This document shows positions 1-8,684 of a DNA stretch of 64,000 nucleotides, piece after piece. The notes under the pieces are model-generated. The model made no database searches. It worked only from the letters and a program-made list of their open reading frames with translations, and was not told the DNA's origin. The translations under genes were made by a program, and so were the position numbers. How positions within the stretch are numbered: position 1 is the first letter of the stretch; every line of letters starts with the position of its first letter. Origin of the DNA: GWE2-42-39 sp034003625 (GTDB lineage: Bacteria; Bacteroidota; Bacteroidia; Bacteroidales; Prolixibacteraceae); the NCBI GenBank assembly GCA_034003625.1, contig JAVEYG010000005.1:85340-149339 (forward strand), given 5' to 3'.

Positions 1-868
1 CCCAACTTACTTCTTCGGACTTAAAATCACCGAAATGTTTGAAGGGATCATTTGTATCCCATCGTGGATTAACCACCATTTCAGGTTGAATTATCCTTAA
101 CCATGCATGCATCCTTTCAGAATATGTATTTATTTTTGACCAATCAATGCTATCAAACCACAACAAATCAATCTTTCCATAATTGGTAAGTAATTCGCTT
201 AACTGTCTAATAGTGAAATCAAAGAATTCATCAAATTTTTGCTGATTAATATTATCTAGATATTTTTCTGAAGTACCTTTATTTTTATAATCATATTCAG
301 GGTAAGGAATTGGATAAATTGGATTACTCCAGTCCCTGGGAGAAAAATAAAGACCAACCTTCAATCCATATTTTCGACAGGCTTCAATATAAGGTTTTAA
401 CAGGTCTCTATTGTTCATGTACTTCGAGGTATTCAAATTCCCATACTTAGAAGGCCAAAGACAATATCCATCGTGGTGTTTGGTGGTTAAAACCACGTAT
501 TGGAAGCCTGCCTGCTTCGCGGCCAATATCCATTTATCAGGGTCATATGCTGATGGATTAAACTCATTTACCAATTGATAATATTTTTCCCGTCCGACAA
601 AATAACCTGGTCCCGCCCACGGACAGTTTTTTATCATTGTCCAGGAAGGATCTAAGGCTGCAACACTATGAATTCCCCAATGTATAAATAATCCAAGTCC
701 AGCTTCTGGAAACCATTGAGCATTGGGATGGTTATTGCGTTTGAAGGGAGTTCCTTCAAGTGTTTTAATCAGACTGAAGGCTTCTGATTCCGTGTATTTG
801 TGAGGTTTCTGTGCAATTGAAAAGAAAAATACCACGACAAAAAAAGATGAGATCAAAATTATTTTCAT
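1..868 (-). CDS. Alpha-L-fucosidase, GH29 (partial, C-terminus outside window)
   Basis: This gene runs off the left edge, so only about 289 N-terminal residues are present. It starts at an ATG at 866-868 and opens with a signal peptide (MKIILISSFFVVVFFFSIAQ). The GH29 hallmarks are canonical: GLFIHWG near residue 65, TKHHDGYCLWPSK near residue 130, and LLWFDSIDW, in which the Asp after WF is the expected nucleophile. Family members hydrolyse alpha-L-fucosides by a retaining mechanism in the periplasm or at the surface. It is the most distal visible gene of PUL1, immediately downstream of the beta-lactamase-fold gene with a gap of about 20 bases. Fucosidase assignment is firm; the linkage and polymer attacked are not visible. 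Confidence 0.92.
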   Translation of the reverse strand, partial: MKIILISSFFVVVFFFSIAQKPHKYTESEAFSLIKTLEGTPFKRNNHPNAQWFPEAGLGLFIHWGIHSVAALDPSWTMIKNCPWAGPGYFVGREKYYQLVNEFNPSAYDPDKWILAAKQAGFQYVVLTTKHHDGYCLWPSKYGNLNTSKYMNNRDLLKPYIEACRKYGLKVGLYFSPRDWSNPIYPIPYPEYDYKNKGTSEKYLDNINQQKFDEFFDFTIRQLSELLTNYGKIDLLWFDSIDWSKINTYSERMHAWLRIIQPEMVVNPRWDTNDPFKHFGDFKSEEVSW

Positions 869-890
869 ATTTTTTTAAGGATTATAGTTT

Positions 891-2198
891 TCAGTCATTA
901 ATGGATTGTCCGACATACATTCTAAATTGCGAACTGGTATCATCCCTGACTCTCCCCTGAAGTTGTTTTAAAATGATTCCTATTACTTTTTCTTTTGGAT
1001 CAGCAAAATAGTGAGTAAAAAAGATTCCTCCACCTTCAAATGTGCCCACGTTTCCAATTCCTCCTTTTGCCTTACCTTCGGGGGTAACTACCGCGAATGC
1101 CACCCCATAAACTTTATCAGGTTTTTCTCCCCAAAGATTTCCGATCTGATTGTCCATCATGAAGTCAACAGTGGTACGGCTTAGCAGGCGTACTCCATTG
1201 TACTCTCCACCATTTAAGTACATTTGAAGAAAAATGGCATAGTCTTTTGCTGTCCCACAAAGCCCTCCTCCTCCTGAGAAATAAGTCTTTGCACCCTGTA
1301 CGGGATAATTGGGATTAAACCAGGTTGCCGGAGCTTTTTCCCAACCTCCAAGTCCGTCGGGTTGATGGATGGCGACAAGCCTGGAACTAAACTTCTCCGG
1401 ATAATAGAATCGAGTATCATTCATCCCCAAAGGATCAAAAATGTGGGCTTTCAGAAATTGATCCAAAGGTTGACCCGAAATAATCTCTATTAAATATCCC
1501 AAGACATCAAGACCTTCACTGTATGTATATTTCTCACCCGGATTGTGATGAAGTGGTAGTCTTGCCAGTTTCCTGATGTTCTCCCCAAGATTGATGCTTT
1601 TTTCAGTAAAAGCATCCGTAATACCTGCTTTCCGGTAAATCATTTTCATCCGCTCATCTTTATCGATTATTCCATATCCAATGCCAGAAGTATGCGTTAA
1701 TAACTGGCGAATGGTTATCTCGCTTTTTGCTGCTCGTGTTGTATAAGATGTATCACTGTATTGAAATGTGTTGATTACCCGTGGATTTTGGAATTCCGGT
1801 ACAAATTTCGAAATGGGATCGTCTAATTTAAATTTCCCATCTTCCCACAGCATCATTACTGCAGTAGCTGTAATTGCTTTCGTTTGAGAGGCAAATCTAA
1901 AGATGTCATCCCGCTTTAAGGTCCTTCCCGATTGAATATCAGCCAGACCAAACGCTTTCCAATGAATAATTTTTCCCTTTCGGGCAACAAAAGTAACTAC
2001 TCCTGGCAAATCTCCTTTTTTGATTGCCGTAACGCACATACTATCAATTTTTGAAAGGCGAAAAGAGGAAATACCAACACTTTCAGGATTAGCTTCAATA
2101 AGCACTGGTGATTTTTCTTCAGGTTTTGTTTGTGGATTTGCCGTGAAATTAATCAATGTAAGAAATAATGACAAAGCCAATAAGATTTTCATTTTCAT
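891..2198 (-). CDS. Serine hydrolase, beta-lactamase/penicillin-binding-protein fold (class C-like)
   Basis: The 435-residue product begins with a signal peptide and carries the beta-lactamase family (PF00144-type) layout. The SxxK motif is SQTK at residues 104-107, giving Ser104 and Lys107 as the catalytic pair. A YSE triad takes the place of the usual YxN, and a Gly-rich stretch (SGGGGLCGTAKDY) follows. Members include esterases, D-amino peptidases and transesterases as well as true beta-lactamases. Lying between T9SS proteins and a GH29 gene in PUL1, it is more likely an exported esterase or deacylase acting on glycan substituents than an antibiotic-resistance enzyme, but that is inference. 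Met1 and Met3 are both possible starts. Confidence 0.85.
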   Translation of the reverse strand: MKMKILLALSLFLTLINFTANPQTKPEEKSPVLIEANPESVGISSFRLSKIDSMCVTAIKKGDLPGVVTFVARKGKIIHWKAFGLADIQSGRTLKRDDIFRFASQTKAITATAVMMLWEDGKFKLDDPISKFVPEFQNPRVINTFQYSDTSYTTRAAKSEITIRQLLTHTSGIGYGIIDKDERMKMIYRKAGITDAFTEKSINLGENIRKLARLPLHHNPGEKYTYSEGLDVLGYLIEIISGQPLDQFLKAHIFDPLGMNDTRFYYPEKFSSRLVAIHQPDGLGGWEKAPATWFNPNYPVQGAKTYFSGGGGLCGTAKDYAIFLQMYLNGGEYNGVRLLSRTTVDFMMDNQIGNLWGEKPDKVYGVAFAVVTPEGKAKGGIGNVGTFEGGGIFFTHYFADPKEKVIGIILKQLQGRVRDDTSSQFRMYVGQSIND

Positions 2199-2336
2199 TG
2201 TGTTGCTTTTATCTGTTTATTAGTTGCTTTTTTAATATAAAAATCGACAGATCAACAATCCTATTCAACATCGACAAGAAATCCCGGTTGTCTTTCTTTA
2301 CCCAGTTTAATGTTGATCTTTCATACTATTTGTCGG

Positions 2337-4388
2337 CTATTTGATGAACTTCGACCTATAATTGATTTCTTTATCGACAATATTGATGAAATAAGTCCCT
2401 TTCTTTAATTTACTTACATCAATAGTTGTATTGGTCAATGATTCTTCGATACACAAGCTCCCCCGGATATCGTAAATGTATAGTTTTGCTCCTTTGGGTA
2501 CATTACTAATATAAAGAACATTTTTGACGGGATTTGGATAAACTTTGAAGGAGCTTTCTTTCATTACTTCAGAAACAGAAACAGGAATACTCTGGTGTAT
2601 CTTGAAATCTTTAAAGGTGACGGTCCAATATGTATCCGTAGTCGGCTGGACAGAGGTTCTGTTTGCCCAGTTGATATACTTAATTGTTTGTGGTATAACA
2701 GTTGTTGTTTCATTGGCAGCAGGGGTTTTCGTCCCGGATGTAAATACTTCATCCTTTTCAATATCCCTAACCTCGTACGAGTAACTTATTTCGCCGGCTA
2801 CCCATGCAGCCTTTGTCGGGTTCATTACTATTGTTACCTTATACCATTTGTCAGGATTCAGGGGTGTCGCGGAAGCTGTCCAATTGAAATTAGTTTTTCC
2901 GTCATTCTGGATAAAGAACGGAGGATTCAGATAACTTGCAGTAGTGTTGCCAAATGTCAATGCTATTCTTGCCCAATCCAACCAGCCTTTTATCTTGAAC
3001 TCAATTGTAATGCTATTCCCATCATTTGACAAGGGCGTATCCAATGTAGCTCTGGCTATATATGGATATTGCATACCGGTATTATACCCGGCTGGGTGAA
3101 GCCTTGAAACCTCAACCAGTGTACTGTCTATCTTTATCGTTGTGTTTGCGTCCAATGCCGACCATGGAATAGTACCCTCCGATTTGGGCGTGGTGGGAGG
3201 CATGCCACTTGTCATAATTAGATCTATACAATCCCACTGCGTCCATACTTTTTCTGTTGCAGCATCTGTTGTCAACCAGATACCAATATTCCCGTTCGTC
3301 ACATCTATATCCGTTATGGATGTTTCGGAATAACTATCGGTACTCTCGCTGACATTTTTATAAACATCCGTCCCGCCAAAATCTCTTACCGAAATGGATC
3401 TTTCTCCGCCCAAACTCGTTTTGACCCGTGTTTTGAAGGTATATGTACCGTTAGGCACACTTATGTTTTGGTATGTTGACACCCGGAAAGGACCATTTTT
3501 TGAGTGTATCAGGCTGCAATCGCCAATATAAGAATCAGTATCTGTAACAGAATCTGCATCATCATCAGTACCATTGATGCTATACGTTGACCAGCCCAAC
3601 GGTGTTTGCGTAGTACCTTTATCTTCTTCAAAACTGCGATTGATAACATTTGAAGTGAGTCCCGGAATGTCAATATAATCAAATGTGACACTGCCGTTGC
3701 TTTCGGCAAAGCCTTCGATTATAATCTGCGTGCTGAGAATACAATCATGCATACCATTGTCAACAAAATACTTCAAAATTGGCTTCAGTCTTACTGAGGG
3801 GGACCATGTTTTATCCCGTGCAAAAGCCTGATACTGCCAATCGGGGGGACTCCCCCATGACATCCATTGCTTATAACAATCGTATATTTTCCCATCCACG
3901 TTGATGCTGCCTATACTAATATAATTTTGCCCCGGATCTTTTCCTTCAAAAACAACATACCATTCATGTAAATATTTTCCAGGCTGGTTTCCTGCCCATC
4001 CGTATAAACCATGAGCATATCTGCCTGGAATTTCGGAGGCCGGACTTCCTTTCCATGAAATAGCAGCTTTGTTTGAAATATCAGATAACCAGATGGGGAA
4101 TGTCCCTTGTCCTCTGCCCACATAAAGGATCATATCTCCGACAATGGTGTTCCATGTCATGGAGAAATAACTCAGGCGGTCATCCCATTCACGATACACA
4201 AAACCTTGAAAATCGGATGACTTCCATGCCCATGTAGTCATTTGGTCTCTTGGCAGCAAAATAAAATCGGTACTGTTATTCGACTGAGCAACAGCTTTCA
4301 AAGAGCAAAGTACCACTAGCATTTCAGCTAACAACGATGCCATCACAAAAAAACGTAGTCTTAAAAAAATCAATTTGTATTGTTTCAT
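2337..4388 (-). CDS. T9SS-secreted multidomain protein, CBM-like modules
   Basis: A 683-residue secreted protein of unknown enzymatic function. It has a signal peptide, an N-terminal region (about 38-215) I do not recognise, and a beta-sandwich-like module (about 230-395) that opens with an N-x-SFEE...LGW pattern typical of CBM4/9-like carbohydrate-binding domains. A second beta-rich module (about 405-600) is shared almost identically with the next gene. A type IX sorting tail occupies about 608-683, starting FKVYPNPVKN and containing YDIRG and a GTYFI-type core. The tail predicts export by T9SS and surface attachment or release. Its place between fucosidases in PUL1 suggests a glycan-binding or glycan-acting role. 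No catalytic motif is evident. Confidence 0.8.
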   Translation of the reverse strand: MKQYKLIFLRLRFFVMASLLAEMLVVLCSLKAVAQSNNSTDFILLPRDQMTTWAWKSSDFQGFVYREWDDRLSYFSMTWNTIVGDMILYVGRGQGTFPIWLSDISNKAAISWKGSPASEIPGRYAHGLYGWAGNQPGKYLHEWYVVFEGKDPGQNYISIGSINVDGKIYDCYKQWMSWGSPPDWQYQAFARDKTWSPSVRLKPILKYFVDNGMHDCILSTQIIIEGFAESNGSVTFDYIDIPGLTSNVINRSFEEDKGTTQTPLGWSTYSINGTDDDADSVTDTDSYIGDCSLIHSKNGPFRVSTYQNISVPNGTYTFKTRVKTSLGGERSISVRDFGGTDVYKNVSESTDSYSETSITDIDVTNGNIGIWLTTDAATEKVWTQWDCIDLIMTSGMPPTTPKSEGTIPWSALDANTTIKIDSTLVEVSRLHPAGYNTGMQYPYIARATLDTPLSNDGNSITIEFKIKGWLDWARIALTFGNTTASYLNPPFFIQNDGKTNFNWTASATPLNPDKWYKVTIVMNPTKAAWVAGEISYSYEVRDIEKDEVFTSGTKTPAANETTTVIPQTIKYINWANRTSVQPTTDTYWTVTFKDFKIHQSIPVSVSEVMKESSFKVYPNPVKNVLYISNVPKGAKLYIYDIRGSLCIEESLTNTTIDVSKLKKGTYFINIVDKEINYRSKFIK
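2587..3170 (-). repeat. Direct repeat copy A (coding)
   Basis: About 580 bases encode the shared beta-rich module of the 683-residue T9SS protein. By eye they match 4847-5430 at well over 90 percent of positions in the parts I compared, in the same orientation. Boundaries are approximate because identity tapers off at both ends. Confidence 0.85.
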
Positions 4389-4595
4389 AATAATAATGCT
4401 TAGATGAATTTTACCATAACCAGATCATCTTATTAAATTGTTGCCTTAAACATTCACGTTTAACTTCTGCTTTTAATCTTTTATAAATTCCCTTTCTAAC
4501 ACAAAAAACATCTGGTCGGCGTCAACAATGTTTCCGAAATCAGGCTTGATCTTTCATCAAGAATCAATAAGTTGATTTCCAGAATTACTCGTTGG

Positions 4596-5588
4596 TTATT
4601 TGATAAAATTCGAACTTTGAGTGACTCCATCTTCCACGATCTTTATGATATAGGCACCTTTGCTGAGTTTACTCACATCAATAGTCATATCGGTTAACAA
4701 CTCTTCAATACACAAACAACCCTGCATATCATAAATATACAATTTGGCTCCAGCGGTTACATTTTTAATATGCAGAATATCTTTGACAGGATTTGGATAA
4801 AAATCCATTTTTGTTTTTACAGGATGCTGAATTACTGAAACAGGGATACTTTGGTATATCATAAAATCTTTAAAGGTGATGGTCCAATATGTATCTGCAG
4901 TCGGTTGGACAGAGGTCCTGTTTGCCCAGTTGATATACTTAATTGTTTGTGGTATAACGGTTATCGTTTCATTGGCAGCAGGGGTTTTTGTCCCGGATGT
5001 AAATACCACATCCTTCTCAATATCACGAACCTCGTACGAGTAACTTATTTCGCCAGCTACCCATGCAGCCTTTGTCGGATTCATTACTATTGTTACCTTA
5101 TACCATTTGTCAGGATCCAGGGGTGTTGCGGAAGCTGTCCAATTGAAATTGGTTTTTCCGTCATTCTGGATAAAGAATGGAGGATTCAGATAACTTGCGG
5201 TAGTGTTACCAAATGTCAATGCTATTCTTGCCCAATCCAACCAGCCTTTTATCTTGAACTCAATTGTAACGCTATTCCCATCATTTGACAATTCCTTCGC
5301 TAATGTAGCTCTGGCAATATACAGATATTGCATACCGGTATTATAGCCTGCCGGATGAAGTCTTGAAACCTCTACCTCGCTACCATTGGTTTTAACCGTT
5401 GTATTTGCATCGAGTGCTGTCCATTCAACAGAGGAGGCCTTCAATGTCCATACATTCATCTGATCGTTGGTCAGTAAATCAAAATCATTGTTTTTTACAT
5501 CCTTAGCAAAAACCATCACAATGCATGATGCCGTCAGTACGATTGCTATAGCAACCACTTTACCTGTAATCATAAATAAAGATTTCAT
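4596..5588 (-). CDS. T9SS-secreted protein, shortened paralogue of the neighbouring gene
   Basis: A 330-residue exported protein with a signal peptide, a short N-terminal motif (DFDLLTNDQMNVWTLKASS) parallel to DFILLPRDQMTTWAWKSSD of the 683-residue neighbour, one beta-rich module (about 50-245) and a T9SS C-terminal sorting domain (about 255-330, starting MDFYPNPVKD). Relative to the neighbour it lacks about 350 internal residues, including the CBM-like module, while both ends align. This pattern suggests tandem duplication and then in-frame internal loss, or the reverse insertion. Its function is unknown; it probably binds glycan or serves as a surface component of PUL1. Confidence 0.78.
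   Translation of the reverse strand: MKSLFMITGKVVAIAIVLTASCIVMVFAKDVKNNDFDLLTNDQMNVWTLKASSVEWTALDANTTVKTNGSEVEVSRLHPAGYNTGMQYLYIARATLAKELSNDGNSVTIEFKIKGWLDWARIALTFGNTTASYLNPPFFIQNDGKTNFNWTASATPLDPDKWYKVTIVMNPTKAAWVAGEISYSYEVRDIEKDVVFTSGTKTPAANETITVIPQTIKYINWANRTSVQPTADTYWTITFKDFMIYQSIPVSVIQHPVKTKMDFYPNPVKDILHIKNVTAGAKLYIYDMQGCLCIEELLTDMTIDVSKLSKGAYIIKIVEDGVTQSSNFIK
4847..5430 (-). repeat. Direct repeat copy B (coding)
   Basis: Second copy of the module at 2587-3170, in the shorter T9SS paralogue. The differences are mostly single bases and most leave the protein unchanged, so the duplication or a later gene conversion looks recent. The roughly 2.2 kb spacing makes the pair a target for homologous recombination. 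Confidence 0.85.
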
Positions 5589-5620
5589 TGTTATAAGTTT
5601 TAATTGTTTTTATTATTGAA

Positions 5621-7249
5621 TCAATTGTTTTTTATTCTGACTACCCATGCATGTTCACAGGGCTTATTCTTATCATTTTGAAGCTCATCCGGGAATCTCA
5701 CAACCATTCCGTCCCCAGAATCAATCCACTCCAATGCCTTCTTATATCCCAGCAATTCAACTTTACTTTCTTTTGCCGCCTTAATCCCTTTGATCCTAAG
5801 CTGATCTCCCGGCCATTCCTTGAGGATTGCATAAATATTTCTGCCATCTTTACTTTGAGTGTATGAAATACTACCTTCTGTTTGTTGTTTATATGGACGT
5901 GTGGCATATATTCCTTCTCCATTGACTTTTAACCATTTGCCAATATCCATTAACCGGGTTTTCTGTACCTGGGGCAAAGCTCCTTGCCCATCAAGGTTAA
6001 CAATTAAAAGAAGATTCCCTCCATGAGCGACAATATCAACAAACATATCGATGAATGCTTTAGAGGTAATCACATTATGCTCGGTATCCTGCCAGTTAAA
6101 GCCAAACGACTGGCTGATTCCACGACATTCCTCCCAGGCATGGATGGATTGTTTGACCTCCTTTTCCATATCACCGTATTCGTTAGTGAAGAAGTCGCCC
6201 CGCTTCGACCGTTGCCATTTTTCCCCTTCATTCGCCCCATAGCGATCGTTTACTGCAACCTGTTTCCTTCCCTCTGCTTTATTATAGAAATAAGCGGCTA
6301 TATCGTATGTATGCAGTTCCTTAACATTGGTATTCCAATCCCCGTCATACCAAATCAAATCAGGGTCATACCTTTCTATAAATTCTACAGCCTGTGGTAC
6401 TATATAATCTGTAGCAAAATTCTTGACTGCAATTTTCCCCGTACTCTTATGCTCAAGTTCAGGTTCAAATGGATTCATTTTCCCACCCCATTCTCGTTTT
6501 TGCAGATTTCCTCTCTCATCGATAATAGGGTATTCCCATTCTTCAATACTGAAATAAAACCCAAATTTCAGTCCTTCTTTCCGGCAATTTTCAACCAATG
6601 GTTTTATCAGGTCCTTTTTGGGCCCCATATCTCCAGCATCTCTTAATGTAAACGATGATGGCCAAAGGCAAAAACCGCTATGATGTTTGTTAAACGGAAC
6701 GACATATTTCATTCCGGCTTTTTTGGCAATATTGACTAACTTTTCCGGATGATATTCGCGCGCCTGAAAAAAAGGAATAAAGTCATCTCTTTTAAAATCT
6801 TTGCCCCAGTTTTTCTCATGATATGCCATAAAAGCAGAGTCTGTGTGGAGCCTTAGCTCATACCAGTCGGGGTACATAGGTCCGTTTTCTGTTTTAGGTG
6901 CCCATCCGGCAATAGACCAAAGCCCCCAATCAATGAACATTCCAAACTTTGCATCCAGAAACCATTCGGGAGCTTTATGCAGGTCTATTGATTCAGGTAC
7001 AGGTTTCCATTTGCCTTGTTCATTGATTTTGCCAACACGCTCAAACACTTCTGCCGACTTTTTCATCAATTCTTCTGAAAATTTGTCTTTTAGTTCATTT
7101 AAAGAGTATTGATAATGTTCTGGTTTATAGTTATCAGGTCTTCTGTATTGGTCTGGAGCATATGGGATTGATTGATTTTGCGCCTTAAGCGAAGTAAAGG
7201 CTATAAGCGAAATTGTAAAAACACATAACCCGATTCTAAAATTTTTCAT
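5621..7249 (-). CDS. Alpha-L-fucosidase-like protein, GH29 (atypical motifs)
   Basis: A 542-residue GH29-family protein with a signal peptide ending near SLKAQ. The family frame is clear: FGMFIDWGLWS at residues 102-112, KHHSGFCLWPSSF at 188-200, and DLIWYDGDW near 297-305, with Asp302 in the position of the nucleophile. Two motifs deviate. The canonical FIHWG is FIDWG (His to Asp at residue 107), and KHHDG or KHHEG is KHHSG (Ser191). Because the FIHWG His contacts fucose in characterised enzymes, the substrate may not be plain alpha-L-fucose. It lies about 20 bases downstream of the sugar transporter in the PUL1 operon. Family assignment is secure; the activity is less so. Confidence 0.86.
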   Translation of the reverse strand: MKNFRIGLCVFTISLIAFTSLKAQNQSIPYAPDQYRRPDNYKPEHYQYSLNELKDKFSEELMKKSAEVFERVGKINEQGKWKPVPESIDLHKAPEWFLDAKFGMFIDWGLWSIAGWAPKTENGPMYPDWYELRLHTDSAFMAYHEKNWGKDFKRDDFIPFFQAREYHPEKLVNIAKKAGMKYVVPFNKHHSGFCLWPSSFTLRDAGDMGPKKDLIKPLVENCRKEGLKFGFYFSIEEWEYPIIDERGNLQKREWGGKMNPFEPELEHKSTGKIAVKNFATDYIVPQAVEFIERYDPDLIWYDGDWNTNVKELHTYDIAAYFYNKAEGRKQVAVNDRYGANEGEKWQRSKRGDFFTNEYGDMEKEVKQSIHAWEECRGISQSFGFNWQDTEHNVITSKAFIDMFVDIVAHGGNLLLIVNLDGQGALPQVQKTRLMDIGKWLKVNGEGIYATRPYKQQTEGSISYTQSKDGRNIYAILKEWPGDQLRIKGIKAAKESKVELLGYKKALEWIDSGDGMVVRFPDELQNDKNKPCEHAWVVRIKNN

Positions 7250-7270
7250 GATCGTTAGTCTTTGATTGAT

Positions 7271-8680
7271 TTATGATTTGTTTAAAATCTTTTCTATTTC
7301 TTCTAATGATTTACCTTTGGTTTCCGGTAATTTGTAAAGAAGTACCACAAAGCCAACCCCGCAAATAGCGGCATAGAGCCAGAAATTCAGCGTCCAGCCC
7401 AAATTTTCTTTGATAGCCGGAAAAGTAAACGTAAGTGAAAAATTACCCACCCAATGTGCTACTGCGGCAACTGACATCGCTGCCCCCCTGATCCGGTTGG
7501 GGAAGATCTCGGATAAAATGACCCACAGTACCGGGGCCAGTGTAAGGGAGTAAAAAGCGACACTGGCCAGGGTTAAAATAACGATTGGAAGCCCTTGTAC
7601 GCCGATATGAAATAAATAGCCTTCGAGTATATAAATCAGGGCCAATGATCCGGTGCCAAGCAACATCAGAAATTTGCGACCTATTTTGTCGACAATGAAA
7701 ATAGTGACAACAACTGACATCACCATGATGGTACCGATGACCACAATCTGTAACATCATTTCCCTGATATTATAACCGGCGGCTTGAAAAATATCTGCTG
7801 CATAGTAGAAAACAACATTCATTCCGCTCCACTGCTGCAAAAAAGCCAAAAAGATACCAAGGAGAAGTATTTTAAGAAGTCCCGGTTCCAGCAATTCCTT
7901 AAAATGGACTTTAGCTGTTTCTTCTTCCGAAATAGTTTTTTGTATCAATGCCACTTCATTACGCGCATATTTTTCTCCTCCAACCTTATTGAGAATTCCT
8001 ATTGCTTTATTACTTTGCCCGTTTTTGACTAACCAACGTACGCTTTCCGGCATAAAAATCATTAACAAGAAAAACAGGAAAGCAGGTAAGGTTTCCGCCC
8101 CGAACATCCATCGCCATCCGATCTGTCCGTTCCAACTCTGCCGGATGATTTCTTCTGTTGCATCAACTGGCATTTTCGTATCGATCAGTGATATACGCCA
8201 GTTAACTACCTGTGCAGCCAAAATTCCAAACATCACTAACAACTGGTTGACTGAAACCATTTTCCCCCGAATGTGTGGGGGAGACATCTCGGCAATGTAC
8301 ATCGGCGATAAGTTTAAGGCAATACCTATGCCCAAACCACCGATGATACGATAAATGTTAAATGAGTTAAAGCTTCCGGCAAGTCCTGTCCCGATTGCAG
8401 AAATAGTAAATAATGCACCAGATAATATCAATAGCCGCTTTCGCCCCAATTTATCACTTAATATCACGCAGAGAATAGCCCCCAATATGCAACCTATCAA
8501 TGCGGAACTGGTTCCCCATCCTTTTTGAGCGGGCGTGGTTAAATGGAAATATGGTTCATAAAACGGTTTTGCACCACCCACCACCACCCAGTCGTATCCA
8601 AACAGGAAGCCCCCCATAGCTGCCACCAGGCATATCAACCATAAAAATGTCTGGTTATATTTTATGTTCGAGGATTTCAT
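7271..8680 (-). CDS. Sugar:H+ symporter, MFS sugar-porter family (XylE-like)
   Basis: An inner-membrane sugar importer of about 469 residues with 12 predicted helices. Sugar-porter signatures are present: GGFLFGYDWVVVGGA in helix 1, DKLGRKRLL after helix 2, PESVRWLVKNG before the central loop, and PETKGKSLEEIE at the C-terminus. An in-frame ATG exists at 8740, but the ATG at 8680 (MKSSNIKYNQTFLW) is the better start. It lies 4 bases after the upstream stop and avoids a hydrophilic extension overlapping the isomerase gene. Neighbouring fucosidase, mutarotase-like and isomerase-like genes suggest it imports the monosaccharide released by PUL1. Fucose is one candidate, although most L-fucose carriers belong to a different MFS family (FucP). 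Confidence 0.9.
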   Translation of the reverse strand: MKSSNIKYNQTFLWLICLVAAMGGFLFGYDWVVVGGAKPFYEPYFHLTTPAQKGWGTSSALIGCILGAILCVILSDKLGRKRLLILSGALFTISAIGTGLAGSFNSFNIYRIIGGLGIGIALNLSPMYIAEMSPPHIRGKMVSVNQLLVMFGILAAQVVNWRISLIDTKMPVDATEEIIRQSWNGQIGWRWMFGAETLPAFLFFLLMIFMPESVRWLVKNGQSNKAIGILNKVGGEKYARNEVALIQKTISEEETAKVHFKELLEPGLLKILLLGIFLAFLQQWSGMNVVFYYAADIFQAAGYNIREMMLQIVVIGTIMVMSVVVTIFIVDKIGRKFLMLLGTGSLALIYILEGYLFHIGVQGLPIVILTLASVAFYSLTLAPVLWVILSEIFPNRIRGAAMSVAAVAHWVGNFSLTFTFPAIKENLGWTLNFWLYAAICGVGFVVLLYKLPETKGKSLEEIEKILNKS

Positions 8681-8684
8681 TGGC

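Noticed and set aside
891..2198. Antibiotic-resistance beta-lactamase
   Set aside because: The SxxK serine hydrolase fold is clear, but the YSE variant, length and PUL context fit an exported esterase-like protein better; no resistance role is supported.
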